Part shown: positions 45,420-53,188 of the stretch, piece after piece
Position numbering within the stretch: the first letter of the stretch is position 1
Layout: the number at the start of each line of letters is the position of its first letter
DNA from: Comamonadaceae bacterium
Lineage (GTDB): Bacteria; Pseudomonadota; Gammaproteobacteria; Burkholderiales; Burkholderiaceae_C
Length of the DNA: 64,000 nucleotides
Assembly (NCBI GenBank): GCA_027488985.1
Contig: JAIYAR010000009.1
Coordinates: 1-64,000, forward strand
Direction of reading: 5' to 3'
Translations under genes and position numbers: made by a program
The notes under the pieces: generated by a model
Told to the model about the DNA's origin: nothing
What the model saw: only the letters and a program-made list of their open reading frames with translations
The model's database searches: none

Positions 45420-45962
45420 ATGACATCTACAGAACAAAACACCTCCACAGCACCCGCTGCAGCACAAACTGCAGCGGCTGCCGCTGCTCCCAAAGCAGCT
45501 GCCAAGCCAGCTGCAAAAGCAGTCAGCAAGGCCGCACCCAAAGCGACCGCACAGCCAGTGAAAAAAGCGGCCGCCAAGCCGGTTGCAAAAGCCGCTGCGC
45601 CAGCTGCTAAGCCAGCACCCAAGGCTGCAGCGAAGCCGGCCGCCAAGCCCGCAGTGAAGGCAACAAAGCCTGCCGCCAAAGTGGCATCCAAGCCTGCCGT
45701 GAAAGTAGCAGCACCCAAGCTCGAGAAGCCCAAGAAGCCCAAAATGGTTCGCGATAGCTTCACTATCCCCAAGAATGAATATGACGTGCTCGACGTTCTG
45801 AAGTTGCGTGCAGCCAAACTCGGCAGCCCCGTGAAAAAGACAGAACTGATCCGCGCTGGCATGAAGGCCATTGCTGCACTGAACGATGCCGCTTTCAAGG
45901 CCGCATTGGGCGCAGTACCCAGCCTGAAAACCGGTCGCCCCGCCAAAGGCAAAAAGGCCTGA
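45420..45962 (+). CDS. Lys/Ala-rich protein with RHH-like C-terminal domain
   Basis: 180 residues. The first 105 or so are an AlgP/histone H1-like low-complexity tail of repeated AAKPA and KAA units. The remainder (KMVRDSFTIPKNEYDVLDVL, KKTELIRAGMKAIAAL) has the strand-helix-helix pattern of ribbon-helix-helix DNA-binding proteins and ends in a GRPAKGKK basic hook. It is likely a nucleoid-associated protein or regulator in which the basic tail adds nonspecific DNA affinity. I chose the ATG at 45420 with AGGAG nine bases upstream. The palindrome just upstream is a candidate target. Confidence 0.75.
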   Translation: MTSTEQNTSTAPAAAQTAAAAAAPKAAAKPAAKAVSKAAPKATAQPVKKAAAKPVAKAAAPAAKPAPKAAAKPAAKPAVKATKPAAKVASKPAVKVAAPKLEKPKKPKMVRDSFTIPKNEYDVLDVLKLRAAKLGSPVKKTELIRAGMKAIAALNDAAFKAALGAVPSLKTGRPAKGKKA

Positions 45963-45994
45963 ATTTCAGACCTGATGCCGGGAGGCTGATGGAT

Positions 45995-46456
45995 TCACAA
46001 GACCTCGGGTGACTGGACCGTCACCACCACGGTCTGTCCGATGCCATCCCGCTCCCGGTAGCGAAGCCACCAGAGTGCGCCCTTCTTGACGGCGCACTCT
46101 GTCTCGCTCAAGCCCAACAGACGGGAAATAGTCTGTCCCAGCGTGGGCTGATGCCCGATCACTACCACGCAACCCTTTGCGTTGGGCCACTGCACCAAGC
46201 GCAACAAGTCGTCCACACCGCTCAGAGGCGCCAGTGACGAGTGGGTTTTGTATTTGCGCTGCAAGGCCATAGCGGTTTGCTCTGTACGCGTTGCCGGACT
46301 GACCCAAATTTTTGCACCATCCGGCAATTGCCGGTCCAACCAGGCCGCCATCCGGGTAGCCTGCTTTTCGCCTTTGCTGGTCAGTGAACGCAACATGTCG
46401 TCACCCACCAGATCCAGGTCAATCGCTTCCGCGTGCCGCCACAAAATCAAGTCCAT
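45995..46456 (-). CDS. sixA: SixA-family phosphohistidine phosphatase
   Basis: A 153-residue histidine phosphatase (phosphoglycerate-mutase fold). The catalytic motif is LILWRHAEA, the second Arg lies in SPATRTEQTA and the late His in VVIGHQPTLGQ. SixA removes phosphate from phosphohistidine proteins; in E. coli it acts on PtsO of the nitrogen phosphotransferase system. Here it follows ppk by 15 bases, so it is likely co-expressed with polyphosphate kinase. Confidence 0.88.
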   Translation of the reverse strand: MDLILWRHAEAIDLDLVGDDMLRSLTSKGEKQATRMAAWLDRQLPDGAKIWVSPATRTEQTAMALQRKYKTHSSLAPLSGVDDLLRLVQWPNAKGCVVVIGHQPTLGQTISRLLGLSETECAVKKGALWWLRYRERDGIGQTVVVTVQSPEVL

Positions 46457-46471
46457 GGCCTATCTCCCCCA

Positions 46472-48556
46472 TCAGCTGTTGTCGAAGCGGCCGTAGCGGT
46501 CCATCAACGCTTTTTGGGCACCATGGGCGTTCCCATGTTCCGTCGAACCGTTGCGGTAATACAGGCCATCGGCGCGCATATCCCAGGCATCCACACCATC
46601 ATGCAAGTAGGCTACCAGGCACTCGTCCACCAAGCGCTGGCGGAGAACATCGTCCGTGACCGGCCATGCCAACTCCACGCGGCGCACCATGTTGCGGTTC
46701 ATCCAGTCGGCGCTGGAGAGATACAACTCGTCCACCTCACCTACGCGGAAGTAGAACACCCGAGAATGCTCCAGCAAACGCCCGATGACTGAGCGGACCC
46801 GGATGTTGTCGGTATACCCCGGCACTTGTGCAGGTAACACACAGGCGCCTCGCACAATGACGTCGATCTTCACGCCCTGCTGACCCGCAGCGATGAGGCT
46901 TCGAACCAAGGCCTCATCGGTCAAAGAGTTCATTTTGGCCACGATGCGGGTATCTTTGCCGGCCGCGGCAGCCCGACCCAATGCATCAATCTTGGCGATC
47001 AAATTGCGGTGCAGATGAAAGGGGGCCATCCACAATTTGGACAAGCGGGGCAGCTTGCTCTGGCTGGCCAGATGCACAAACACGTGCTCCATGTCGGTGG
47101 TGATGGATGCATCTGCGGTGAGGTGACTGATATCCGTATAGAGGCGTGCGGTACGGGGGTTGTAGTTGCCGGTGGACAAATGGCCATAGCGCTTGAGCGA
47201 CTTGCCTTCACGCCGGGTGATCAGCATCATCTTGGCGTGGGTTTTCAGCCCCACCACGCCGTACACCACCTGCGCCCCGATGGATTCCAGCATCTCGGCC
47301 CAATTGATGTTGGCCTCTTCGTCAAAGCGGGCCTTGAGCTCCACCACGACTGTCACTTCCTTGCCGCGCCTGACCCCCTCACGCAACAACTCCATGAGCT
47401 CCGAGTCGGTACCGGTGCGGTAAATCGTCTGCTTGATGGCCAGTACTTTGGGGTCGTTCACCGCTTCCCGCAAGAAGGACAACACCCCATCAAAGCTCTC
47501 GTAGGGCTGGTGAATCAGGATGTCACGCTCTTTGAGTTGCTCAAAAATAGAGCGTCCCGCATGCATTTGCACCGGGAAGTTGGGCTTGTAGGGCGCGAAA
47601 CACAAATCCGGGCGGTTTGCCAGATCGATCAGCTGCGTCAGGCGCACCAAATTCACCGGGCCATGCACCCGATACAAGGCCTTGGCCGGCAATTCAAACT
47701 GCTTGAGCAAAAAGTCGGCAAGGTGCTCCGAGCAACCCGCAGACACCTCCAGGCGCACTGCCTGCCCGTAGTGCCGGTGCTCAAGGCCCTGGCGCAAAGC
47801 CATGCGCAGGTTTTGCACATCATCCTCATCGACCGCCAGATCAGAGTGGCGGGTCACGCGGAACTGCGAAAACTGCCAGACCGCTCGCCCGCTGAAAAGC
47901 TCTGCAAGGTGTGCGCGGATCACGCTGGACAAGGAGACAAACGATGCCTTGACGCCGGCCACCTTGTCAGGCATGCGAATCAGGCGCGGCAGCACCCGGG
48001 GCACCTTCACGATAGCAATGTCATTTTCCCGGCCGAAGGCGTCCTGGCCCGTCAACCGCACAATAAAGTTGAGAGACTTGTTGGCCACCTGCGGAAACGG
48101 GTGGGAAGGATCCAAGCCCACCGGAATCAAAAGGGGGCGGACTTCTTTTTCAAAATACTGCTTCACCCAGGCACGTTGTGCAGCATTGCGCTCGCCGTGC
48201 GACAGGATCCGGATGCCCTCTGCCTCGAAGGCGGGCATCAACTGCTCGTTGTACAGCGTGTACTGGCGGCTCACCAACTTGTGCAAGGCATCGGCCAAAC
48301 GGTCGAAACTGGCCACCGAGTACTGGCCTTTTTCATCCCTCGCGCGCGCGGCACTCAGGTGAGGTTCTGCACGGACCTCAAAAAACTCGTCCAGGTTACT
48401 GGAAACGATGCACAAAAACCGGAGCCGCTCCAGCAAAGGCACATCTTCGCGAACGGCCCAACTCAGCACCCTCTCGTTGAAGGCCAGCAGGCTCAGATCG
48501 CGATCCAATAAGCGTGGATCGGCAATGGAGGCACGATCCTGATAAGTAGTCAGCAT
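46472..48556 (-). CDS. ppk: Polyphosphate kinase 1
   Basis: A 694-residue membrane-associated enzyme that polymerises the gamma-phosphate of ATP into polyphosphate. It shows the N-terminal LLDRDLSLLAFNERVLSWA, the phosphohistidine region VGLKTHAKMMLITRREG, YGHLSTGNYNPRTARLYTD, and the second His in CVLPAQVPGYTDNIRVRSVI neighbourhood. Length and order are normal. A Pho box 43 bases upstream, inside the 3' end of the glycosyltransferase gene, predicts induction at low phosphate. Confidence 0.97.
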   Translation of the reverse strand: MLTTYQDRASIADPRLLDRDLSLLAFNERVLSWAVREDVPLLERLRFLCIVSSNLDEFFEVRAEPHLSAARARDEKGQYSVASFDRLADALHKLVSRQYTLYNEQLMPAFEAEGIRILSHGERNAAQRAWVKQYFEKEVRPLLIPVGLDPSHPFPQVANKSLNFIVRLTGQDAFGRENDIAIVKVPRVLPRLIRMPDKVAGVKASFVSLSSVIRAHLAELFSGRAVWQFSQFRVTRHSDLAVDEDDVQNLRMALRQGLEHRHYGQAVRLEVSAGCSEHLADFLLKQFELPAKALYRVHGPVNLVRLTQLIDLANRPDLCFAPYKPNFPVQMHAGRSIFEQLKERDILIHQPYESFDGVLSFLREAVNDPKVLAIKQTIYRTGTDSELMELLREGVRRGKEVTVVVELKARFDEEANINWAEMLESIGAQVVYGVVGLKTHAKMMLITRREGKSLKRYGHLSTGNYNPRTARLYTDISHLTADASITTDMEHVFVHLASQSKLPRLSKLWMAPFHLHRNLIAKIDALGRAAAAGKDTRIVAKMNSLTDEALVRSLIAAGQQGVKIDVIVRGACVLPAQVPGYTDNIRVRSVIGRLLEHSRVFYFRVGEVDELYLSSADWMNRNMVRRVELAWPVTDDVLRQRLVDECLVAYLHDGVDAWDMRADGLYYRNGSTEHGNAHGAQKALMDRYGRFDNS

Positions 48557-48579
48557 GACGATTTATTGACTTAAAAGTG

Positions 48580-49671
48580 TCAAATTTTTGATGCACCAGA
48601 TGACATTTTTCTGACATCCACCCCTGTTGCCTGTGTCTTTTGGTGCCGTCCGCCAGAGCGGATAGGTACCAAGTGACCGGCAAACATAAGTGAAGCATAC
48701 GCCCAGCTGAACTCCACAGCGCGGTTGCGCGCCTCATGTCGGGGCACACTGACTGCTCCGTACCATGCTTTTTGCATGTCCTTATGCAATACGCCGCCTT
48801 GAGAAGGCACACCAACCACCTCTACAGGCCCCGCCACCGGCAACGCAGCCACCGGTGTCCCGCAAGACATGGACTCCAACATCACCAAGCCAAAGGTTTC
48901 GTGCTGGCTGGGCATGACAAACACGTCAGCAGCGGCGTAAACCTGGGCCAACTCTTCCCGGGGCAACATGCCCAACCACCGTACCGTGGGGTAACGCTCG
49001 CGAAGGTCTTTTTCCAAGGGCCCCACACCGCACACCACTTTGGTGCCGGGCACATCGAGCTTCAAAAAAGCCTCAATGTTCTTTTCCCGGGATGCTCGCC
49101 CCACAAACAAGGAAACGGGCCGCGCCAAAGAGCCCAAGGCCGGACACACTTGCGGGCTCTCCACATACTTGAAGAGCTGTGTATCCACACCGTGCGTCCA
49201 GCTGCGCAGATTGCGGAAGCCTTTGTCATGCAAAAGTCGCAGCATGGCCGAGCTCGGCACCATCACGCCAGCAGACGGCTTGTGAAAATGCCGGAATATG
49301 GCGTAGCCCAGACGCAACGGAATTTTGAGCGCTGCATTCAAAATTTCAGGAAACCGGGTGTGGTACGCCGTGGTGAAAGCCAGGTTGTTCCGGCGGCAAT
49401 AGGCGCGCGCTGCCCAACCCAGTGGACCCTCGGTGGCCAGGTGGATCGCATCCGCCCCGGCAATATCGAGCATCGCGGCCAGTTGTTTTGAAGGGCGCAG
49501 AGCGATGTCGATGGCTGGATAGCCGGGGCAAGGCCGGGTGCGGAACAACCCTGGATGGATCACCTGCACCACATGGCCCAGTGACTCCAGCTCACGCACG
49601 AGCTCAACAAGTGTGGTGACGACGGAATTCACCTGGGGCACCCAGGCATCCGTCACCAGCACCAGCTTCAT
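48580..49671 (-). CDS. GT4 glycosyltransferase, likely glycolipid-forming
   Basis: A 363-residue GT-B glycosyltransferase: KLVLVTDAWVPQVNSVVTTL, HLATEGPLGWAARAYCRR, SLFVGRASREKNIEAFLKLD, and the nucleotide-sugar motif SQHETFGLVMLESMSCGTPV. The family includes lipid-sugar transferases (MgtA/SqdX-like). The stop of the upstream phosphoesterase overlaps this ATG as ATGA. A PlcP-type phosphoesterase followed by such a transferase (called agt in marine bacteria and rhizobia) is the known pair that turns phospholipids into glycolipids under phosphate starvation. The sugar added cannot be read from sequence. The start at 49671 was chosen over one 22 codons upstream. Confidence 0.85.
   Translation of the reverse strand: MKLVLVTDAWVPQVNSVVTTLVELVRELESLGHVVQVIHPGLFRTRPCPGYPAIDIALRPSKQLAAMLDIAGADAIHLATEGPLGWAARAYCRRNNLAFTTAYHTRFPEILNAALKIPLRLGYAIFRHFHKPSAGVMVPSSAMLRLLHDKGFRNLRSWTHGVDTQLFKYVESPQVCPALGSLARPVSLFVGRASREKNIEAFLKLDVPGTKVVCGVGPLEKDLRERYPTVRWLGMLPREELAQVYAAADVFVMPSQHETFGLVMLESMSCGTPVAALPVAGPVEVVGVPSQGGVLHKDMQKAWYGAVSVPRHEARNRAVEFSWAYASLMFAGHLVPIRSGGRHQKTQATGVDVRKMSSGASKI
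48599..48616 (-). promoter_or_regulatory. Pho box of ppk
   Basis: On the minus strand TGTCAGA-AAAA-TGTCATC: two seven-base half-sites with four-base spacing, inside the last codons of the glycosyltransferase gene. Further GTCA-spaced elements follow towards ppk. Confidence 0.75.
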
Positions 49672-50543
49672 GCCACAGTTTCCGGCAAAGGTGCTGGCAA
49701 CAAGGCTGTAGCGGGCTTGGCAGGCGCATCGTCCCACTGCACCAGCTCCAAGTGGCCGTCCATATGCTCCACCAGCGCAGTGCGGCTCTCGACCCAGTCA
49801 CCATCGTTGCAGTAGAGGGTGCCATCGATGGTGCGCATTTCCGCGCGATGGATGTGGCCGCAGACCACCCCGTCATGCCCCCGATTGCGGGCCTCTTGGG
49901 CAACCGCTTTTTCGAAGTCCGTAACGTAGTTGAGTGCCATCTTGACCTTGTGCTTCAGGTAGGCCGAGAGAGACCAGTACGGCAGCCCCAGGCGGGCGCG
50001 GAAGTTATTGAGGTGGCGGTTCATCCGCAGGGTGAACTCGTAGGCATAGTCGCCGGTGTAGGCCAGCCACTTGGCGCGCTGGATCACGGCATCAAAATAG
50101 TCGCCATGCGTGACCCAGAGTCTGCGGCCGTCTGCGGTAGTGTGCACCGTGTCCTCATGCACTTCGATACCGCCGAATTGGTGGCCTACAAATGCACGGG
50201 CAAATTCGTCGTGGTTGCCGGGGATAAACACCACGCGGCACCCTTTACGGGCACGGCGCAGCAGCTTTTGCACCACGTCGTTGTGGGCTTGCGGCCAGAA
50301 CCAGCGACGGCGGAGTTGCCAGCCGTCGATGATGTCGCCCACCAAGTATAGGTTGTCACTGGGGTGGTGCTTCAAAAAGTCCAACAGCGGCTTGGCTTGG
50401 CAACCTGCGGTGCCCAAATGGACATCGGAGACGAATACCGCGCGGTAGCGGCGGTGGCCCACATCATCGTCGGCGTCAGGGCCTTCGGCGCCCGTCACCA
50501 ATCCTTGAAAGTTGGCTCCCAGGGCGTCGAATGTGCTGCGCAT
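49668..50543 (-). CDS. plcP: PlcP-like phospholipase C (LpxH-like metallophosphoesterase)
   Basis: A 291-residue calcineurin-like phosphoesterase with FVSDVHLGTAGCQAKPLLDF, YLVGDIIDGWQLRRRWFWPQ, VFIPGNHDEFARAF, LWVTHGDYFDAVIQ and VVCGHIHRAEMR. Databases often name it UDP-2,3-diacylglucosamine hydrolase. The W-rich second motif, the GLPYWSLSAYLKHKVK stretch and the pairing with a GT4 transferase instead match PlcP, which converts membrane phospholipid to diacylglycerol plus phosphorylated head group during phosphate limitation. There is no secretion signal, so it acts on the inner leaflet. The ATG overlaps the olsB stop by one base (TGATG). A lipid A pathway role is the alternative. Confidence 0.75.
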   Translation of the reverse strand: MRSTFDALGANFQGLVTGAEGPDADDDVGHRRYRAVFVSDVHLGTAGCQAKPLLDFLKHHPSDNLYLVGDIIDGWQLRRRWFWPQAHNDVVQKLLRRARKGCRVVFIPGNHDEFARAFVGHQFGGIEVHEDTVHTTADGRRLWVTHGDYFDAVIQRAKWLAYTGDYAYEFTLRMNRHLNNFRARLGLPYWSLSAYLKHKVKMALNYVTDFEKAVAQEARNRGHDGVVCGHIHRAEMRTIDGTLYCNDGDWVESRTALVEHMDGHLELVQWDDAPAKPATALLPAPLPETVA

Positions 50544-51379
50544 CAGGCCCCCAGAAAGTGCTTGCGGTAACGGGCCGGCAAATCCGCGATGCGCATGAGC
50601 ATCGGCAAGTCTGCGGTGTTGAAATCCGGATCCCAGGCCGGTGCGCCGAGCACCTTGGCGCCCAATCGCAAGTAGCCCTTGATCAATGCGGGTGGCTCGA
50701 CATCCAGAGTGGAATCCAACTGCTCAATGGGCAGTGGCAGGCGGGGTCGCACGTGGTGTTCGATGGGAGCAAGATGGGTGGCTTGCACCTGGCGCCAGAT
50801 GCTGGCGGCCACATCGCCACTGACGACGCCGTTGTGCAGCATGGGGATGCTGGCGCAGCCGATCATGGTGTCGAGCTGGTTACGAACCATGAACTCGGCC
50901 AGTGCACCCCAGAGTGCCATGATGACGCCGCCGTGGCGATGATCGGGGTGTACGCAACTGCGGCCCAGCTCGACCATGCGTTCGCGCAAGGAGCGCAGGC
51001 GGGTCAGGTCGAACTCGGTGTCGCTGTAAAAGCTGCCGACACGTTTGGCCTGGGCGGGGGTCAACACGCGATACGTGCCGATCACCTGTCCGGTGGCCTG
51101 GTCGCGCACCAAGAGGTGTTCACAAAAGTTGTCGAACAAATCTACATCGTGGCCGGCCACGGGGGTGCTCAGGCGGGCGCCCATCTCGCCAGCGAACACG
51201 TCGTAGCGCAGGCGTTGGGCAGCGCGCACGTCGTCCTGGTGGCGGGCCCACTGCACCTCTATGCCGGTGGCGCGCTCGGCCAGTTTCAGGGCAATGGGTA
51301 CCGCTGCCGCCGGCATGGCTGGCGCTTGAATAGTCGGCGACGCCAGTGTGGGCGTCGTGTGGATAGCGGCACTTGTCAT
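50543..51379 (-). CDS. olsB: Ornithine lipid acyltransferase OlsB
   Basis: A 278-residue GNAT-fold acyltransferase of the OlsB (hemolysin-like) family, which N-acylates ornithine with a 3-hydroxyacyl chain to form lyso-ornithine lipid. Typical stretches are VRAAQRLRYDVFAGEMGARL, DVDLFDNFCEHLLVRDQATG, YRVLTPAQAKRVGSFYS, ELGRSCVHPDHRHGGVIMAL and PPALIKGYLRLGAKVLGAPA. I chose the ATG at 51379, preceded by AAGGGG, over one at 51436. A Pho box lies 77 bases upstream. No olsA follows; instead plcP is translationally coupled. Confidence 0.85.
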   Translation of the reverse strand: MTSAAIHTTPTLASPTIQAPAMPAAAVPIALKLAERATGIEVQWARHQDDVRAAQRLRYDVFAGEMGARLSTPVAGHDVDLFDNFCEHLLVRDQATGQVIGTYRVLTPAQAKRVGSFYSDTEFDLTRLRSLRERMVELGRSCVHPDHRHGGVIMALWGALAEFMVRNQLDTMIGCASIPMLHNGVVSGDVAASIWRQVQATHLAPIEHHVRPRLPLPIEQLDSTLDVEPPALIKGYLRLGAKVLGAPAWDPDFNTADLPMLMRIADLPARYRKHFLGA

Positions 51380-51455
51380 TGTTATCCCCTTCTTTGAGTG
51401 CGGTTTCAATGAACTGGAAGTCTGATCAAGCGCCATGACCCGAACATGGCAACGG

Positions 51456-51473
51456 CGTGAAACTTTCGTGACA
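51456..51473 (-). promoter_or_regulatory. Pho box of the olsB operon
   Basis: On the minus strand TGTCACG-AAAG-TTTCACG: two seven-base half-sites with four-base spacing, in the divergent spacer between olsB and arsR. Confidence 0.65.
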
Positions 51474-51490
51474 TAGGGAGAAGCAAGTTA

Positions 51491-51521
51491 AATACTTCAA
51501 CATTTCAAGTATTATTGAAAT
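51491..51521 (+). promoter_or_regulatory. arsR promoter/operator with two inverted repeats
   Basis: AATACTT (51491-51497) with AAGTATT (51507-51513), and ATTTCAA (51502-51508) with TTGAAAT (51515-51521), which touches the start codon. TATTAT at 51510-51515 is a -10 candidate; it would place the transcript start at or beside the ATG. Confidence 0.55.
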
Positions 51522-51875
51522 ATGAACCTTGACCTCGACATGGCTTCTGAAGAAGCCCGGACCCTCAAAGCCCTGACCGCCTTGGCGCAAACCCAGCGCC
51601 TACGCATCTTCAAAGCCTTGGTGGTCGCCGGACAAGGCGGCTTGACACCCGGTGTGCTGGCAGAACAACTGGCTTCCACCCCCAGCGGCCTGTCGTTTCA
51701 CCTGAAAGAACTGACAAACGCCGGCCTGATAGACAGCGAACAGCGCGGCCGCAACCTGATCTACCGCGCCAACTTTGCCCGCATGAACGGCGTGCTGGCC
51801 TATCTGACCGAACACTGCTGCCAAGGCGTGGCCTGCGAGGTCAGTACACCGACGGGCCTGTGCACGACCTGCTAG
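51522..51875 (+). CDS. arsR: Arsenite-responsive repressor ArsR
   Basis: A 117-residue winged-helix repressor (LTALAQTQRLRIFKALVVAG, LASTPSGLSFHLKELTNAGL, SEQRGRNLIYRANF). It lacks the E. coli-type ELCVCDL metal site. Instead there is a C-terminal cysteine cluster, Cys99, Cys100 and Cys105, plus Cys114 and Cys117, resembling the Acidithiobacillus ArsR class with C-terminal As(III) site. No ribosome binding site precedes the ATG. It heads the arsenic operon and should be self-repressed. Confidence 0.93.
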   Translation: MNLDLDMASEEARTLKALTALAQTQRLRIFKALVVAGQGGLTPGVLAEQLASTPSGLSFHLKELTNAGLIDSEQRGRNLIYRANFARMNGVLAYLTEHCCQGVACEVSTPTGLCTTC

Positions 51876-51904
51876 CGCAGATTGGTATCAAATCCGACCC
51901 CGAC

Positions 51905-51943
51905 CCCCGTAAATACTGCGCGAGAAGCTCCTGAATTCATAGC
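51905..51943 (-). repeat. Dispersed repeat copy 6
   Basis: On the minus strand GCTATGAATTCAGGAGCTTC, TCGCGCAGTATTTACGGGGG. It lies in the arsR to arsC spacer; its tail is lost or diverged. Confidence 0.6.
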
Positions 51944-51983
51944 AATCTTTCGCAAAATCCGTCCACTTACCAAGGAAGCCACC

Positions 51984-52484
51984 ATGCCTGCCAACCCTAT
52001 CAAAGTCCTCTTCTTGTGCACCCATAACTCCGCCCGCAGCATTCTGGCTGAGGCCACGCTCAACCACATTGGTGGTGGGCGCTTCAAAGGTTTTTCGGCC
52101 GGTAGCAGCCCCCGCGAGAACCAGCAGCCTAACCCCATCGGCCTGCAAACCCTGCACAAAGCCGGCATCAGCACCGAGGGCCTGCGCAGCAAGAGCTGGG
52201 ACGAGTTCGCCCTGCCCGACGCGCCGCACATGGACCTGATCATCACCGTGTGCGACAACGCTGCCGGCGAGGTGTGCCCCTTCTGGCCCGGCAAACCCGC
52301 CACCGCCCACTGGGGCTATGCCGACCCGTCTGCAGGTGACGGCACAGATACCGAAAAAGCAGCCGCCTTCCAGCTCACCCTGCATGCGATTCGCCGCCGC
52401 TTGGACCTGTTGGTGAACCTGCCGGATGAGAAGCTCGACGCCATGGTGCTCCAGCGCACCGCCAAGGAGTTGGCCACAGCATGA
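51984..52484 (+). CDS. arsC: Arsenate reductase, LMW-phosphatase type
   Basis: A 166-residue cytoplasmic enzyme reducing arsenate to arsenite. The phosphatase loop is VLFLCTHNSARSILAEA (C-x5-R), followed by SAGSSP, a Cys in VCDNAAGEVCPFWPG and a catalytic-Asp-type loop DPSAG. This class usually draws electrons from thioredoxin or glutaredoxin. I chose the ATG at 51984 preceded by AAGGAA. It overlaps the aquaporin gene as ATGA. Confidence 0.93.
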   Translation: MPANPIKVLFLCTHNSARSILAEATLNHIGGGRFKGFSAGSSPRENQQPNPIGLQTLHKAGISTEGLRSKSWDEFALPDAPHMDLIITVCDNAAGEVCPFWPGKPATAHWGYADPSAGDGTDTEKAAAFQLTLHAIRRRLDLLVNLPDEKLDAMVLQRTAKELATA

Positions 52485-53188
52485 GCGAATCGACTCCACT
52501 GCCCAAGCAACTGCTTTCAGAGTTCGCAGGCACCGCCGCCCTGCTCTGCGCAGTCATTGGCTCGGGCATCATGGCCCAGCGCATCAGCGGCGGCAACGAC
52601 GGCGTGGCGCTCTTGGCCAACACCCTGGCCACCGTGTTCGCGCTCTACGTGCTGATTGAAAGCCTGGGGCCGGTGAGCGGCGCCCACTTCAACCCCCTAG
52701 TCACCCTGGTCATGTGGTCAAAAGGGCAGCTAGCACCCGAGAATTCTGCGCGGGTAGCTACGCTTTTTATAGCAGCACAACTCTCCGGTGCCGTGGCGGG
52801 TGCAGCTTTAGCCAACGCCATGTTTGAGCTGCCCCTGCTGCACTTGAGCCAACACCTGCGCGGCGGCTGGGACGCTGCCGGCCAGTTCACCGGCTGGGGC
52901 CAATGGGTGGCAGAAGCGGTGGCTACCGGCGGGCTGCTGTTCACCATCCTGCGCGCACCCGAGGGCAAAGCCCCGGCCCTGGTGGCCTGCTACATCGGCG
53001 CGGCCTACTGGTTCACCGCCAGCACCTCGTTTGCCAACCCGGCAGCCGTCATGGGCCGCATGTTCAGCGACACCTTTGCCGGCATTGCACCGGCCAGCGC
53101 CCTCGGCTTTGTGCTGGCGCAAACCGTGGGTGCAGGCCTCGGCGTGGCCTTGGCACAAGCACTCTCCCCCAAGAAGACTTCAGTATGA
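52481..53188 (+). CDS. aqpS: Aquaglyceroporin, AqpS-like arsenite channel
   Basis: A 235-residue channel of six helices and two re-entrant loops. The first pore motif is SGAHFNPLVTL (NPL instead of NPA); the second is SFANPAAVMGRMFSDT, where the usual Arg directly after NPA is displaced. In rhizobial ars operons AqpS lets arsenite leave down its gradient in place of an ATP-driven pump. Residues 83-98 are coded by a dispersed repeat in the cytoplasmic loop after helix 2. Overlaps on both sides couple it to both arsC genes. Confidence 0.85.
   Translation: MSESTPLPKQLLSEFAGTAALLCAVIGSGIMAQRISGGNDGVALLANTLATVFALYVLIESLGPVSGAHFNPLVTLVMWSKGQLAPENSARVATLFIAAQLSGAVAGAALANAMFELPLLHLSQHLRGGWDAAGQFTGWGQWVAEAVATGGLLFTILRAPEGKAPALVACYIGAAYWFTASTSFANPAAVMGRMFSDTFAGIAPASALGFVLAQTVGAGLGVALAQALSPKKTSV
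52722..52773 (-). repeat. Dispersed repeat copy 7, inside the aquaporin gene
   Basis: On the minus strand GCTAT, A-run, GTAGCTACCCGCGCA, then CGGGTGCTAGCTGCCCTTTT, matching the consensus to its end. In the gene frame it codes for QLAPENSARVATLFIA. Confidence 0.7.

Noticed and set aside
45420..45740. Lys/Ala-rich low-complexity stretch as a frameshifted or spurious frame
   Set aside because: A good ribosome binding site, uninterrupted frame and a conserved-looking C-terminal domain support a real gene.
47009..48511. 500-residue open frame antisense to ppk
   Set aside because: It is a shadow of ppk; no ribosome binding site or recognisable domain is present.
49668..50543. Annotation as lpxH (lipid A pathway)
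   Set aside because: The motifs fit the superfamily, but coupling to olsB and a GT4 transferase, the Pho boxes and the W-rich motif favour the PlcP subgroup; kept as an alternative only.
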